A stretch of DNA of 7,906 nt from JARYMI01 sp964550915 (GTDB lineage Bacteria > Acidobacteriota > Aminicenantia > Aminicenantales > UBA8522). A program made the translations under genes and the position numbers. The notes below the pieces were generated by a model. That model searched no databases and was not told the DNA's origin. It worked only from the letters and a program-made list of their open reading frames with translations. The stretch lies in NCBI GenBank assembly GCA_964550915.1, contig CAZKBY010000130.1:1-7906 (forward strand). The letters run 5' to 3'. Below, piece after piece: positions 1 through 6,055 of this stretch (within the stretch, counting starts at the first letter, position 1; every line of letters begins with the position of its first letter).

Positions 1-1550
1 ACATAAGTTCTGGCCCGCGTCTTGAGTGCCTGTTTTTCTCCGTTGATTTCAACACTCATCCCTTTAAACGCCCAGAAGGGCACGCGGAGGCGGACTTCGA
101 GATCAAGGGCCTTCCGGCAGGCCAAAATCAACGTCGTCGTTTCTTCTTCGGGAAAGCGTGTTTCCTGGCGAAGAGTCAGGCCCTTTTCCGGCCAGCGAAG
201 CTCGGAGGGGATAAAGAGGTTGACCCACAGGCTTTTGTCATCATGAAAATAAATGCTGTCTCCATACTTGGCATGATTCTCAACGCCCGTCCCCGTGCAG
301 CACCAGAAAGAATCAAGCGGCGTCGAGAATGTTTTAAACCATCCCGAGGCCATCGGGACATAGTACATCGTCATCCCAGTTGCGGGATCCTGGGTCGGCA
401 GGATGCCGTTATACAGGGCGCGCTCGTAAAAGTCGCTGTATCTTGGCTCGCCGGTCCAGCCGAAGAGCTGGCGGGTCAATCTGAGCATGTTGTAGGTGCA
501 GCAGGTTTCATGGGTGGCGTTGCTGAGCTCGGAGGCCATCTTCCCTGGCTCTGTTTGCCAACCCTCGTAATTGCTCGTTCCGCCTGTGGCGTAGGAACGG
601 GTGTTCACGACCTCATCCCAGAAAAAGGTCGCCGCGTCGTGATAGTATTTCTCCCCGGTCAGCTCGTATTCCCGGGCGGCACCGATGAGCTTTGGGATCT
701 GGGTGTTGGCATGAAGCCCCTTGAGTTCATCCCTATGAGCAGCTAATGGGTCAAGGACGGCTTTGTGGTCGAACCGCCTGGCGAGGGCCAGATGATCGGG
801 ATTGCCGGTGACGGCGTAGAGATTGCCCAGGACTTCGTTCATCCCGCCAAACTCGACTTTGAGCATCCGTTGCATTGCTTCGGCGTCGAGTTTATCGGTG
901 CGGTCCTTGGCCCAAGCCGCTATCTTCTCGAGAACATCCAGGGCTTGATGGTTTCCGCTGAGCGTGTACATATCTAAGAGGCCGGCCATGATTTTATGAA
1001 GGGTGTACCAGGGCGCCCAGACGCGCTTCCCCTCGATGACCCGGTCAATGAATTCTTCGGGATAGGCACTGAGATAGCCGCTTTTTCCAAGCGCCGCCTG
1101 GCACTTGGCCAGCTCGGCGACGATGGCGTTGGCTTTCTGGCGGAGCGTTTCATCGCCCGCCCCGGCCCAGGCCAGCCCGCAGGCCGAAAGGAAATGGCCC
1201 ACAAAATGGCCGCGGAGCTCGCAGGCTGGTTCTTCCCATCCACCGAGCGGCTCCGCGTTGGAAGGAAGTCCGGCATTTACCCGGAAATTGTGGAGCAATC
1301 TGTCCGGGTCAAGCTCGTGAAGATACCTCAGGTTCCGTTCCATCGCCTCCCGGAAAGGGCCGTTTAAGAGGCGGACATTCGTGAGGGGAAAAGGACGAGC
1401 GACGAGCGCCACCACGGGTTTCACTTTTTCCACGGCGGCCCCTTCTCTTGCTTTACACCCGGGCTGGATGATGAACAATAAGCCCAAAAGGAATCCGGCC
1501 AAAAGGCCCTTAACGGAGATGCTTGCGCCTCTGTGTTCAGGCTTGATCAT
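1..1550 (-). CDS. Exported beta-L-arabinofuranosidase, DUF1680 superfamily (GH127/GH146-type), C-terminus cut by window edge
   Basis: A retaining exo-glycosidase predicted to release L-arabinofuranose from arabinan or hydroxyproline-linked arabinose outside the cytoplasm. My translation gives 516 codons with no stop before the left edge; relatives usually exceed 600 residues, so the C-terminal beta domain is partly missing. Family motifs seen in order: GGWEEP (103-108), RGHFVGH (113-119), VWAPWYTLHK (177-186), GLHANTQIPK (278-287), YEGW (328-331), HETCC (347-351) and FWCCTGTG (415-422). By analogy with Bifidobacterium HypBA1, Glu348, Cys350, Cys417 and Cys418 would bind zinc, Cys417 would be the nucleophile and Glu329 the acid/base. 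The N-terminus has a hydrophobic stretch (15-28) then Gly31-Cys32. The residue at -3 is Gln, so a lipoprotein is possible but the lipobox is not canonical. The start ATG has AAAGGAGGAG 6 bases upstream. It lies 57 bp downstream of the propeller gene and is probably cotranscribed. GH127 versus GH146 is not resolved. Confidence 0.92.
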   Translation of the reverse strand, partial: MIKPEHRGASISVKGLLAGFLLGLLFIIQPGCKAREGAAVEKVKPVVALVARPFPLTNVRLLNGPFREAMERNLRYLHELDPDRLLHNFRVNAGLPSNAEPLGGWEEPACELRGHFVGHFLSACGLAWAGAGDETLRQKANAIVAELAKCQAALGKSGYLSAYPEEFIDRVIEGKRVWAPWYTLHKIMAGLLDMYTLSGNHQALDVLEKIAAWAKDRTDKLDAEAMQRMLKVEFGGMNEVLGNLYAVTGNPDHLALARRFDHKAVLDPLAAHRDELKGLHANTQIPKLIGAAREYELTGEKYYHDAATFFWDEVVNTRSYATGGTSNYEGWQTEPGKMASELSNATHETCCTYNMLRLTRQLFGWTGEPRYSDFYERALYNGILPTQDPATGMTMYYVPMASGWFKTFSTPLDSFWCCTGTGVENHAKYGDSIYFHDDKSLWVNLFIPSELRWPEKGLTLRQETRFPEEETTTLILACRKALDLEVRLRVPFWAFKGMSVEINGEKQALKTRARTY

Positions 1551-1556
1551 GCGACC

Positions 1557-1566
1557 CTCCTCCTTT
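1557..1566 (-). promoter_or_regulatory. Ribosome binding site of the arabinofuranosidase gene
   Basis: Read on the minus strand, AAAGGAGGAG ends 6 bases before the ATG at 1550-1548. This strong Shine-Dalgarno site fixes the start. It lies in the 57-bp gap after the propeller gene, where I see no promoter or terminator, so the two genes look like one transcript. Confidence 0.75.
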
Positions 1567-1607
1567 AATTATTTTCCAACCAGACCCTTCCATGTTCGCC
1601 CAAGCCG

Positions 1608-4364
1608 CTACTTAATCGGGACAGTCTGGGGCCCGATGGTCCAGCCCCGTCGACCCTTGATCATCACCCTGCGGGAGAGCTTCTTTCCGGCTGCCTCGAG
1701 GTTCACTATGTATTCGCCCGGCTCGACAAGCGGGCTTCTCAGACGCTCCCCTTCTCTCTCGTCTGCGTCTTTTTTCTCGAGTGCGGCCCTCATATCCCAG
1801 AACACCTTGTTCAGACCAGGCTCGGCTTCTTCTGAGATCGTCCGCAAGATCTGGCCATAGGGATCAGTGATCGTGATTTTAACTTTGTCCTTTGGCTTTT
1901 CTCTAAGATAATAATTGATCGCCACGGCGTTGGGTTCGTTGGAAGTGGCCAGGTGCCGATCGCCCATGAGCCTGTAATTCCCCCATCCCCGGGTCACCCA
2001 CTGGATGCGTGATTCAACCTCAAAAAGATAGGCGTCCTCAGCCAGTACTTTGCCGTTGAGTTCCTGGAGCGGGGAGATGTCTGTCACAAAGACGCCGCGG
2101 CCGTATGTTGCGACAATAAGGTCATTCTCTCGAGGATGGACGAGGAGGTCTTTAACCGGGGCCGAGGGCAGGTTGTTCTTCAGCCGCGCCCAGCTTCCGC
2201 CTCCGTCGATGGAGACAAAAACCCCGCCGTCAGAGCCAAGGAAGAGGAGGTTGGGATTCTTGCGATCCTCGAAAATGACGTTTACCGGAAATTCGGGCAG
2301 GCCTTTGGCGATGCTCTTCCAGGTCTCTCCGTAATCCTCTGTCTTGTAGACAAAGGGCCGGAAATCGTCATTCCGAAAACCTGTTTTGGTGACATAAGCA
2401 GTGCCCTGGCTGTGATGGGAAGCGAAGACACGGCTGACCCAGTGATCTTCGGCCGCACCGGTACGGCTCAAACTGGACGTCAGGTCAAACCAGTTTGCTC
2501 CGCCGTCGCGGGTCAGCCAGACTTTGCCGTCGTCTGTTCCCACCCAGATGAGACCCGGGGTGAGTGGAGATTCGGAAATCGTCGTGATTGTGCAGAATGT
2601 GATGTGCCCCCGGCCGGCAGTCTTTTCGGGGTCGTTAAGGGTCAGGTCCGGGCTAATCTCCTGCCAGGCGTCGCCGCGGTTGAACGACCGCAGCAGCACC
2701 TGAGCGCCCGTGTAGATGATCTGGTTGTTATGCGGAGAGATGTGAATGGGCGGAGTCCAGTTGAACCTGAAGGGAGGCTTCCCTTTTTCTCGCCGAGGCT
2801 CGATACTGGTCCGGGTGCCGAGTGTCTGGTCCACCCGGCCGTGGCCGCCGAACTGATAAGTGTTATAGAGCCAGCGGCTGTCCTCGGGATCGACGACATT
2901 CGCCATTCCGTCCTGGACGCCGACTGTCACCCAGTCTTCTAACATGACTTCGCCCGACCATGCATTCGATGGCCCTTTCCAGGAATCATGGTCCTGGAGT
3001 CCGCCATAGATGTTATAAGGCTCTTCCATGTCAACGCTGACGGCATAAAACTCGCCGAGAGGGATGTTGTAGAGATGATCGCAGGTCTTTCCGCCGTCAT
3101 AAGTGATATAGACTCCTCCGTCGCTTCCGAAAAGCATCCGGTCGGAGTTCTCCGGGTCGATCCAGAACGTCCGCACATCGCCGAAGGCAGAGGCAAAAAG
3201 TGTCGGAGGCCAGTCCAGGTTCTTCCAGGTTTTTCCGCCGTCGTAAGAGTAAGCCAGGGCGACGCCGATAATGTAGACTTTCTGGTCGTCGTTGGGGTCG
3301 ACGCAAACCTGGTTGAAAGAGTAAGCGGCCTTGCCGCTGACGTCGTCCTTGGCCGAGTTCATTTTTTTCCAGGTCGTTCCAGCGTCCTCGGACCGGTAGA
3401 CCTCGCCGGCAATGGCCCTCGGCTGCGGCTCTAGGCCGCGGCGGCGGTCCTGACTGGCTTCCTCCTCGGTTGGCGGACGCAGGTTAGCGTTTTCGACAAC
3501 GGCGTAAACGATGTCCGGATTCTTGCGGTAGAGATCAATCCCGATCCGGCCGATTTTTCCCGAGGGCAGCCCGCCACTGAGACGATTCCAGCTTTGGCCT
3601 GCGTCAGTTGTCTTGTAGATGCCGCTCGCCGGCCCCCCTTCTTCAAAATGCCAGGGATAGCGGTATTTCTCGTACGCCGCGGCGTAAAGAATGTCGGGGT
3701 TTTTCAAGTTCATGACCAGGTCGATGACGCCGACCTTTTCGTTGATATAAAGAACCTTTTCCCAGGTCACCCCGCCGTCGGTTGTCCTAAAAACTCCGCG
3801 CTCCTCGTTCGAGGAAAAAAGATGGCCCATGGAAGCAACGTAGACGACGTCCGGGTTCCGGGGATGGATGAGGAGCCGGGCGATGTGGTGGGAATCCCGG
3901 AGTCCCATATTCGTCCAGGTTCGGCCTCCGTCAGTTGATTTCCAAACTCCGTCCCCGCGATGGGAGCTCCTGGCGTTATACGCCTCGCCCGTCCCCACCC
4001 AGAGGATGTCCGGGTTCGAGGATGCGACGGCAATAGCGCCGATGGAGAGATATTCTTGGCCGTCAAAGATCGGCTCGAAGGTCGTACCGTTCGACGTCGT
4101 CTTCCAGACGCCCCCGTTTCTCGTGGCCACATAGAACGTATAAAGATGGGCTTTGGGAGGGGAATCAGGCACGGCAAAACCTGTCACCCAGGAGCCGCAC
4201 CGGAAAGGCCCCAGGTTGCGGAAGCTCAAATTCTTGAGAAGCGTTTGATCAAAACCCGGCCTGTCCTCCCCTTTTACTAAATCGATCGAAAAGATAAAAA
4301 ATATCGGAATAATAAAAATAAAGACTGCCGGCCTCAAGCCGGGGAAGTTTCGTTTTTCCTTCAT
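1608..4364 (-). CDS. Exported BNR/Asp-box beta-propeller protein (sortilin/VPS10-like, GH74-like fold)
   Basis: 918 residues. An exported repeat protein of the WD40/YVTN/BNR-like group, often labelled 'glycosyl hydrolase'; its biochemical role is not known. The signal peptide is a basic N-terminus, a hydrophobic core (12-30) and probable cleavage near KGED (31-34). Asp-box motifs (S/T-x-D-x-G-x-T/S-W) occur at 143-150, 194-201, 252-259, 325-332, 373-380, 618-625, 675-682 and 718-725. Degenerate copies are at 421-428 (ends in Cys), 560-567 and 89-96. Their spacing fits two propellers. Residues about 815-905 look like a FlgD/Ig-type beta domain (DPYGQ, GLNKVFWDMR, PGEYIV). I see no catalytic pair that would prove hydrolase activity. 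The frame stays open up to 4586, but I chose the ATG at 4364: it has AGGAGG 8 bases upstream and is followed at once by the signal peptide. A strong promoter lies inside the 74-codon extension. Likely partner of the downstream arabinofuranosidase (inference). Confidence 0.9.
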   Translation of the reverse strand: MKEKRNFPGLRPAVFIFIIPIFFIFSIDLVKGEDRPGFDQTLLKNLSFRNLGPFRCGSWVTGFAVPDSPPKAHLYTFYVATRNGGVWKTTSNGTTFEPIFDGQEYLSIGAIAVASSNPDILWVGTGEAYNARSSHRGDGVWKSTDGGRTWTNMGLRDSHHIARLLIHPRNPDVVYVASMGHLFSSNEERGVFRTTDGGVTWEKVLYINEKVGVIDLVMNLKNPDILYAAAYEKYRYPWHFEEGGPASGIYKTTDAGQSWNRLSGGLPSGKIGRIGIDLYRKNPDIVYAVVENANLRPPTEEEASQDRRRGLEPQPRAIAGEVYRSEDAGTTWKKMNSAKDDVSGKAAYSFNQVCVDPNDDQKVYIIGVALAYSYDGGKTWKNLDWPPTLFASAFGDVRTFWIDPENSDRMLFGSDGGVYITYDGGKTCDHLYNIPLGEFYAVSVDMEEPYNIYGGLQDHDSWKGPSNAWSGEVMLEDWVTVGVQDGMANVVDPEDSRWLYNTYQFGGHGRVDQTLGTRTSIEPRREKGKPPFRFNWTPPIHISPHNNQIIYTGAQVLLRSFNRGDAWQEISPDLTLNDPEKTAGRGHITFCTITTISESPLTPGLIWVGTDDGKVWLTRDGGANWFDLTSSLSRTGAAEDHWVSRVFASHHSQGTAYVTKTGFRNDDFRPFVYKTEDYGETWKSIAKGLPEFPVNVIFEDRKNPNLLFLGSDGGVFVSIDGGGSWARLKNNLPSAPVKDLLVHPRENDLIVATYGRGVFVTDISPLQELNGKVLAEDAYLFEVESRIQWVTRGWGNYRLMGDRHLATSNEPNAVAINYYLREKPKDKVKITITDPYGQILRTISEEAEPGLNKVFWDMRAALEKKDADEREGERLRSPLVEPGEYIVNLEAAGKKLSRRVMIKGRRGWTIGPQTVPIK

Positions 4365-4402
4365 TCCTTCCACCTCCTGAAACAATGTCGATCTCTTTTC
4401 AT
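4361..4402 (-). CDS. Possible 13-residue leader ORF coupled to the propeller gene
   Basis: On the minus strand an ATG at 4402-4400 opens MKRDRHCFRRWKE and stops at TGA 4363-4361. That stop overlaps the propeller ATG as ATGA, an arrangement typical of translational coupling. Codons 9 and 10 are AGG-AGG and form the Shine-Dalgarno site of the next gene. It lies just downstream of the predicted transcription start. Its own ribosome binding site is poor: only A-rich sequence precedes it. It could be chance, since it is short and no homologue is known to me. Confidence 0.25.
   Translation of the reverse strand: MKRDRHCFRRWKE
4373..4378 (-). promoter_or_regulatory. Ribosome binding site deciding the propeller gene start
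   Basis: AGGAGG on the minus strand, 8 bases before the ATG at 4364. It supports this start over the upstream in-frame ATG at 4586, whose extension has no signal peptide and crosses the promoter. Confidence 0.8.
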
Positions 4403-4419
4403 TTTTTCTTTTTTTCCTT

Positions 4420-4448
4420 TTTATATAATAGCAAAAAATCCGTGTCAA
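4420..4448 (-). promoter_or_regulatory. Sigma-70-type promoter for the propeller/arabinofuranosidase unit
   Basis: On the minus strand the -35 box is TTGACA (4448-4443), a perfect consensus. After 17 bases the -10 box is TATAAA (4425-4420), five of six consensus bases. The transcription start would fall near 4413, giving a purine-rich leader of about 50 nt before the ATG at 4364. The -35 box lies in the left arm of the TGTCAAA/TTTGACA dyad, so a regulator bound there could control it. No experimental support; inferred from sequence alone. Confidence 0.7.
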
Positions 4449-4481
4449 AACCCCAGCCAACAGCCAATGCCTTCTTTGACA
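4443..4481. repeat. Perfect inverted repeat TGTCAAA-N25-TTTGACA, possible operator
   Basis: The left arm is 4443-4449 and the right arm 4475-4481, exact complements separated by 25 bases. The left arm contains the -35 box of the minus-strand promoter. The right arm contains a TTGACA facing the plus-strand genes. The arm midpoints are 32 bp apart, about three helical turns, so both arms lie on roughly the same DNA face. It may be two divergent -35 boxes, or an operator half-site pair for a dimeric or looping regulator. Confidence 0.4.
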
Positions 4482-4510
4482 TTGTTTGATGCCTTGATCT
4501 GTGCTATAAG
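4482..4510 (+). promoter_or_regulatory. Possible extended -10 promoter toward the epimerase
   Basis: TATAAG (4505-4510) matches five of six -10 bases and is preceded directly by TGC, an extended -10 element. A weak -35 candidate TTGTTT (4482-4487) stands 17 bases upstream. The better TTGACA at 4476-4481 is 23 bases away, too far for normal spacing. Transcription would start near 4517, just before a small ORF, giving a leader of about 200 nt before the epimerase. Confidence 0.4.
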
Positions 4511-4529
4511 CTAAGGAAAGGAAGGCGTG

Positions 4530-4661
4530 GTGCGATCGGATAGCCTGAGGCTTGAATCCGTTGATGATCTCATGGTTAACGTTCAATACATCTCATTTCG
4601 GGCTAAGCGGCTCAACCTTGAAGACGGGCGGCAGGCTATCCAGGAAAAGCTGTCAGAATAG
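4530..4661 (+). CDS. Possible small protein of 43 residues, not recognised
   Basis: A GTG at 4530 (or the adjacent in-frame GTG at 4527) opens 43 codons ending at TAG 4659-4661. AAAGGA at 4517-4522 lies 7 bases upstream, a good ribosome binding site. The product is charged and hydrophilic with no membrane segment. It begins MRSDSLRLESVDDLMVNV, reading the GTG as Met, and its second half has the helix-like pattern KRLNLEDGRQAIQEKLSE. An ATG at codon 15 could also start it. It lies 55 bp before the epimerase, in the same direction. I recognise no family. Against it: the short length, a non-ATG start, and a 10-bp inverted repeat inside the frame, which fits a structured leader RNA equally well. 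A decayed gene remnant is a third option. Confidence 0.35.
   Translation: MRSDSLRLESVDDLMVNVQYISFRAKRLNLEDGRQAIQEKLSE
4538..4641. repeat. Perfect 10-bp inverted repeat in the epimerase leader
   Basis: GGATAGCCTG (4538-4547) and CAGGCTATCC (4632-4641) are exact complements separated by 84 bases. In an RNA they would close a long stem-loop. A weaker inner helix is possible between 4557-4562 and 4623-4628, with GU pairs. The left arm can instead form a small local hairpin, AGCC-TGA-GGCT (4542-4552), which competes with the long stem. This may be a structured leader RNA upstream of the epimerase, the terminal repeat of a tiny decayed element, or chance. Confidence 0.35.
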
Positions 4662-4703
4662 CAACGAAGCATAAGAGATTATTGAAATCCTGGCTGCATT
4701 ATG

Positions 4704-4711
4704 AAGGAGGG
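4704..4711 (+). promoter_or_regulatory. Ribosome binding site of the aldose epimerase gene
   Basis: AAGGAGGG ends 5 bases before the ATG at 4717. Two other ATGs nearby (4701 and 4713) are in a different frame that yields only a short arginine-rich product. The 4717 start is the one giving a signal peptide and the epimerase. Confidence 0.75.
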
Positions 4712-4716
4712 AATGA

Positions 4717-5883
4717 ATGAAGAGAAGAGGAGGTTCCTATCCCGGTGCTGCAATCATAACCGTCATCCTGGCCGTTTTTTTTTCCTGCCAAGGCGAAAAG
4801 ACCGAGCTCAAAGAACAAACGGAAGGACTTATAAAAATGGACATCAACAAACACTCTTTCGGAAGAATGCTCAATGGGCTTGAGGTCGACCTTTACACCC
4901 TGACCAACACCGGAGGGCTCAGGGCCAGAATCATGACCTACGGCGCGACACTTGTTTCCCTCGAGGTGCCGGACAGGTCGGGTAAAATGGCTGACATCGT
5001 TCTGGGCCACGACTCCCTGGAGGGCTATCTTGACCCTGCTCAAAACCCCTACTTCGGTGCGATCGTCGGCCGGTACGGAAACCGCATCGCCAAAGGCAGG
5101 TTCACGCTCGACGGCGTCGAACATCAACTGGCTACGAACAACGGAGAGAATCATCTCCACGGCGGGGCCAAAGGGTTCGACAAGGTCCTCTGGAAGGCTG
5201 AACCTGTCAGGGAGGAAGGCGCGGTAGGAGTCAAACTCAGCTACCTGAGCCGGGACGGAGAGGAAGGCTATCCCGGGAACCTGTCCGCAACCGTGATCTA
5301 TTGGCTGACAGAAGAAGAAGAGCTGAAAATCACCTACGAAGCCGAGACCGATAAGCCCACTCAAGTCAACCTCACCCATCACAGCTATTTCAACCTGGCC
5401 GGCCAGGGAGAGGGCGATATCCTCGGTCATGAATTGACGCTCAACGCCGACGGTTTCACTCCTGTGGACGAAGGACTCATCCCGACAGGCGAAATCCGTC
5501 TCGTCGCCGGAACGCCCTGGGATTTCACCAAGCCAAAAGCAATCGGCGCCGAAATCGCCGCAGTCCCCGGAGGCTACGACCACAATTTCGTCCTGCGGGA
5601 CGGTCAAGGTACGCTCAGGCTGGCGGCCCGGGTCTTTGAGCCCTCGAGCGGCCGCGGGCTGGAAATTACCACCGTCGAGCCGGGCATCCAGTTCTACTCG
5701 GGAAATTTTTTGGATGGCACGATAACTGGAAAACACGGCAAAATCTACAGGAAACATTACGGGTTCTGCCTGGAACCGCAGCATTTTCCAGACTCCCCAA
5801 ATAAACCCAATTTCCCATCGACCATCCTTCGCCCCGGCGAGAAGTACACAAGCCTGACTATCCACAAATTCTTCGTCAAATAG
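4717..5883 (+). CDS. galM: Lipoprotein-type aldose 1-epimerase (mutarotase)
   Basis: 388 residues. Interconverts alpha and beta anomers of free aldoses such as galactose, glucose or L-arabinose. The catalytic domain is complete: VGRYGNRI with Arg123, GENHLHGG with His148, LTHHSYFNLAG with catalytic His222, GGYDHNFV with Asp288, and FCLEPQHFPDSPN with catalytic base Glu353. By known family structures His and Glu act as acid and base, while Arg and Asp hold the sugar. The N-terminus is basic, followed by a hydrophobic segment (about 11-22) and a lipobox-like FFSC with Cys24, so the protein is probably lipid-anchored in the envelope, unlike cytoplasmic GalM. Residues 25-40 form a hydrophilic linker, and the domain from Met41 (about 348 residues) has the usual GalM length. 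It is transcribed away from the arabinofuranosidase unit across a shared control region, which suggests a role with sugars released outside the cell (inference). Substrate is not decided by sequence. Confidence 0.94.
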   Translation: MKRRGGSYPGAAIITVILAVFFSCQGEKTELKEQTEGLIKMDINKHSFGRMLNGLEVDLYTLTNTGGLRARIMTYGATLVSLEVPDRSGKMADIVLGHDSLEGYLDPAQNPYFGAIVGRYGNRIAKGRFTLDGVEHQLATNNGENHLHGGAKGFDKVLWKAEPVREEGAVGVKLSYLSRDGEEGYPGNLSATVIYWLTEEEELKITYEAETDKPTQVNLTHHSYFNLAGQGEGDILGHELTLNADGFTPVDEGLIPTGEIRLVAGTPWDFTKPKAIGAEIAAVPGGYDHNFVLRDGQGTLRLAARVFEPSSGRGLEITTVEPGIQFYSGNFLDGTITGKHGKIYRKHYGFCLEPQHFPDSPNKPNFPSTILRPGEKYTSLTIHKFFVK

Positions 5884-5959
5884 TTAGGCAGCTCCTTCTC
5901 TGTATCGTTTAATATTCCAGCCTTACCCGCAGCCGTCTGGTGAGATATGCTGCCAGCCC

Positions 5960-5983
5960 CCAAGATCTTTCTATTTCTCTTGG
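5960..5983. repeat. Small inverted repeat CCAAGA-N12-TCTTGG
   Basis: The arms at 5960-5965 and 5978-5983 are exact complements with 12 bases between. It sits between the epimerase stop and the TATAAT box of the WbqC gene, at the -35 position. It could be an operator or a weak hairpin after the epimerase gene. No T-run follows, so it is not a convincing terminator. Confidence 0.2.
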
Positions 5984-5997
5984 TCGAAGATTCAATT

Positions 5998-6003
5998 TAT
6001 AAT
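5998..6003 (+). promoter_or_regulatory. Promoter -10 box for the WbqC-family gene
   Basis: A perfect TATAAT lies 52 bases before the ATG at 6056. The -35 region, 16-18 bases upstream, is T-rich (TTTCTC/TTCTCT) without a good match, so activity may need an activator. It suggests that this gene is transcribed separately from the epimerase, which ends 172 bp upstream of its ATG. Confidence 0.4.
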
Positions 6004-6055
6004 AAAGCACAGAATTCCAGGTGATAATCGCGCCAGAACAAACAAACACGCGGCC

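Noticed and set aside
243..746. 167-codon plus-strand frame opposite the arabinofuranosidase
   Set aside because: The opposite strand encodes the conserved zinc-site motifs (ETCC, WCC, HANTQIPK) without interruption, so this is a shadow.
2136..2942. 268-codon plus-strand frame within the propeller gene
   Set aside because: Antisense to repeated Asp-box coding sequence, with no ribosome site or recognisable motif; best explained as a shadow frame.
4365..4586. 74-codon N-terminal extension of the propeller protein
   Set aside because: It would bury the signal peptide, crosses a near-consensus promoter (4448-4420), and ignores the AGGAGG site placed for the ATG at 4364.
4538..4641. Integron attC recombination site
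   Set aside because: Size and inverted repeat are suggestive, but I find no matching RYYYAAC/GTTRRRY core sites at the ends and no integrase gene.
4701..4883. 60-codon plus-strand frame starting just before the epimerase ATG
   Set aside because: It overlaps the epimerase in another frame and its product is low-complexity and basic. The Shine-Dalgarno site lies inside it and serves the ATG at 4717.
4699..5865. 388-codon open frame on the minus strand opposite the epimerase
   Set aside because: It is entirely antisense to a gene with full GalM motifs. The product shows no domain pattern, and long stop-free antisense frames are common opposite GC-rich coding sequence. Its equal length to the epimerase is coincidence.
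5887..5954. GGCAGC (5887-5892) and GCTGCC (5949-5954) as a terminator after the epimerase
   Set aside because: The arms are 56 bases apart with no T-run after the second, so a Rho-independent terminator is unlikely.
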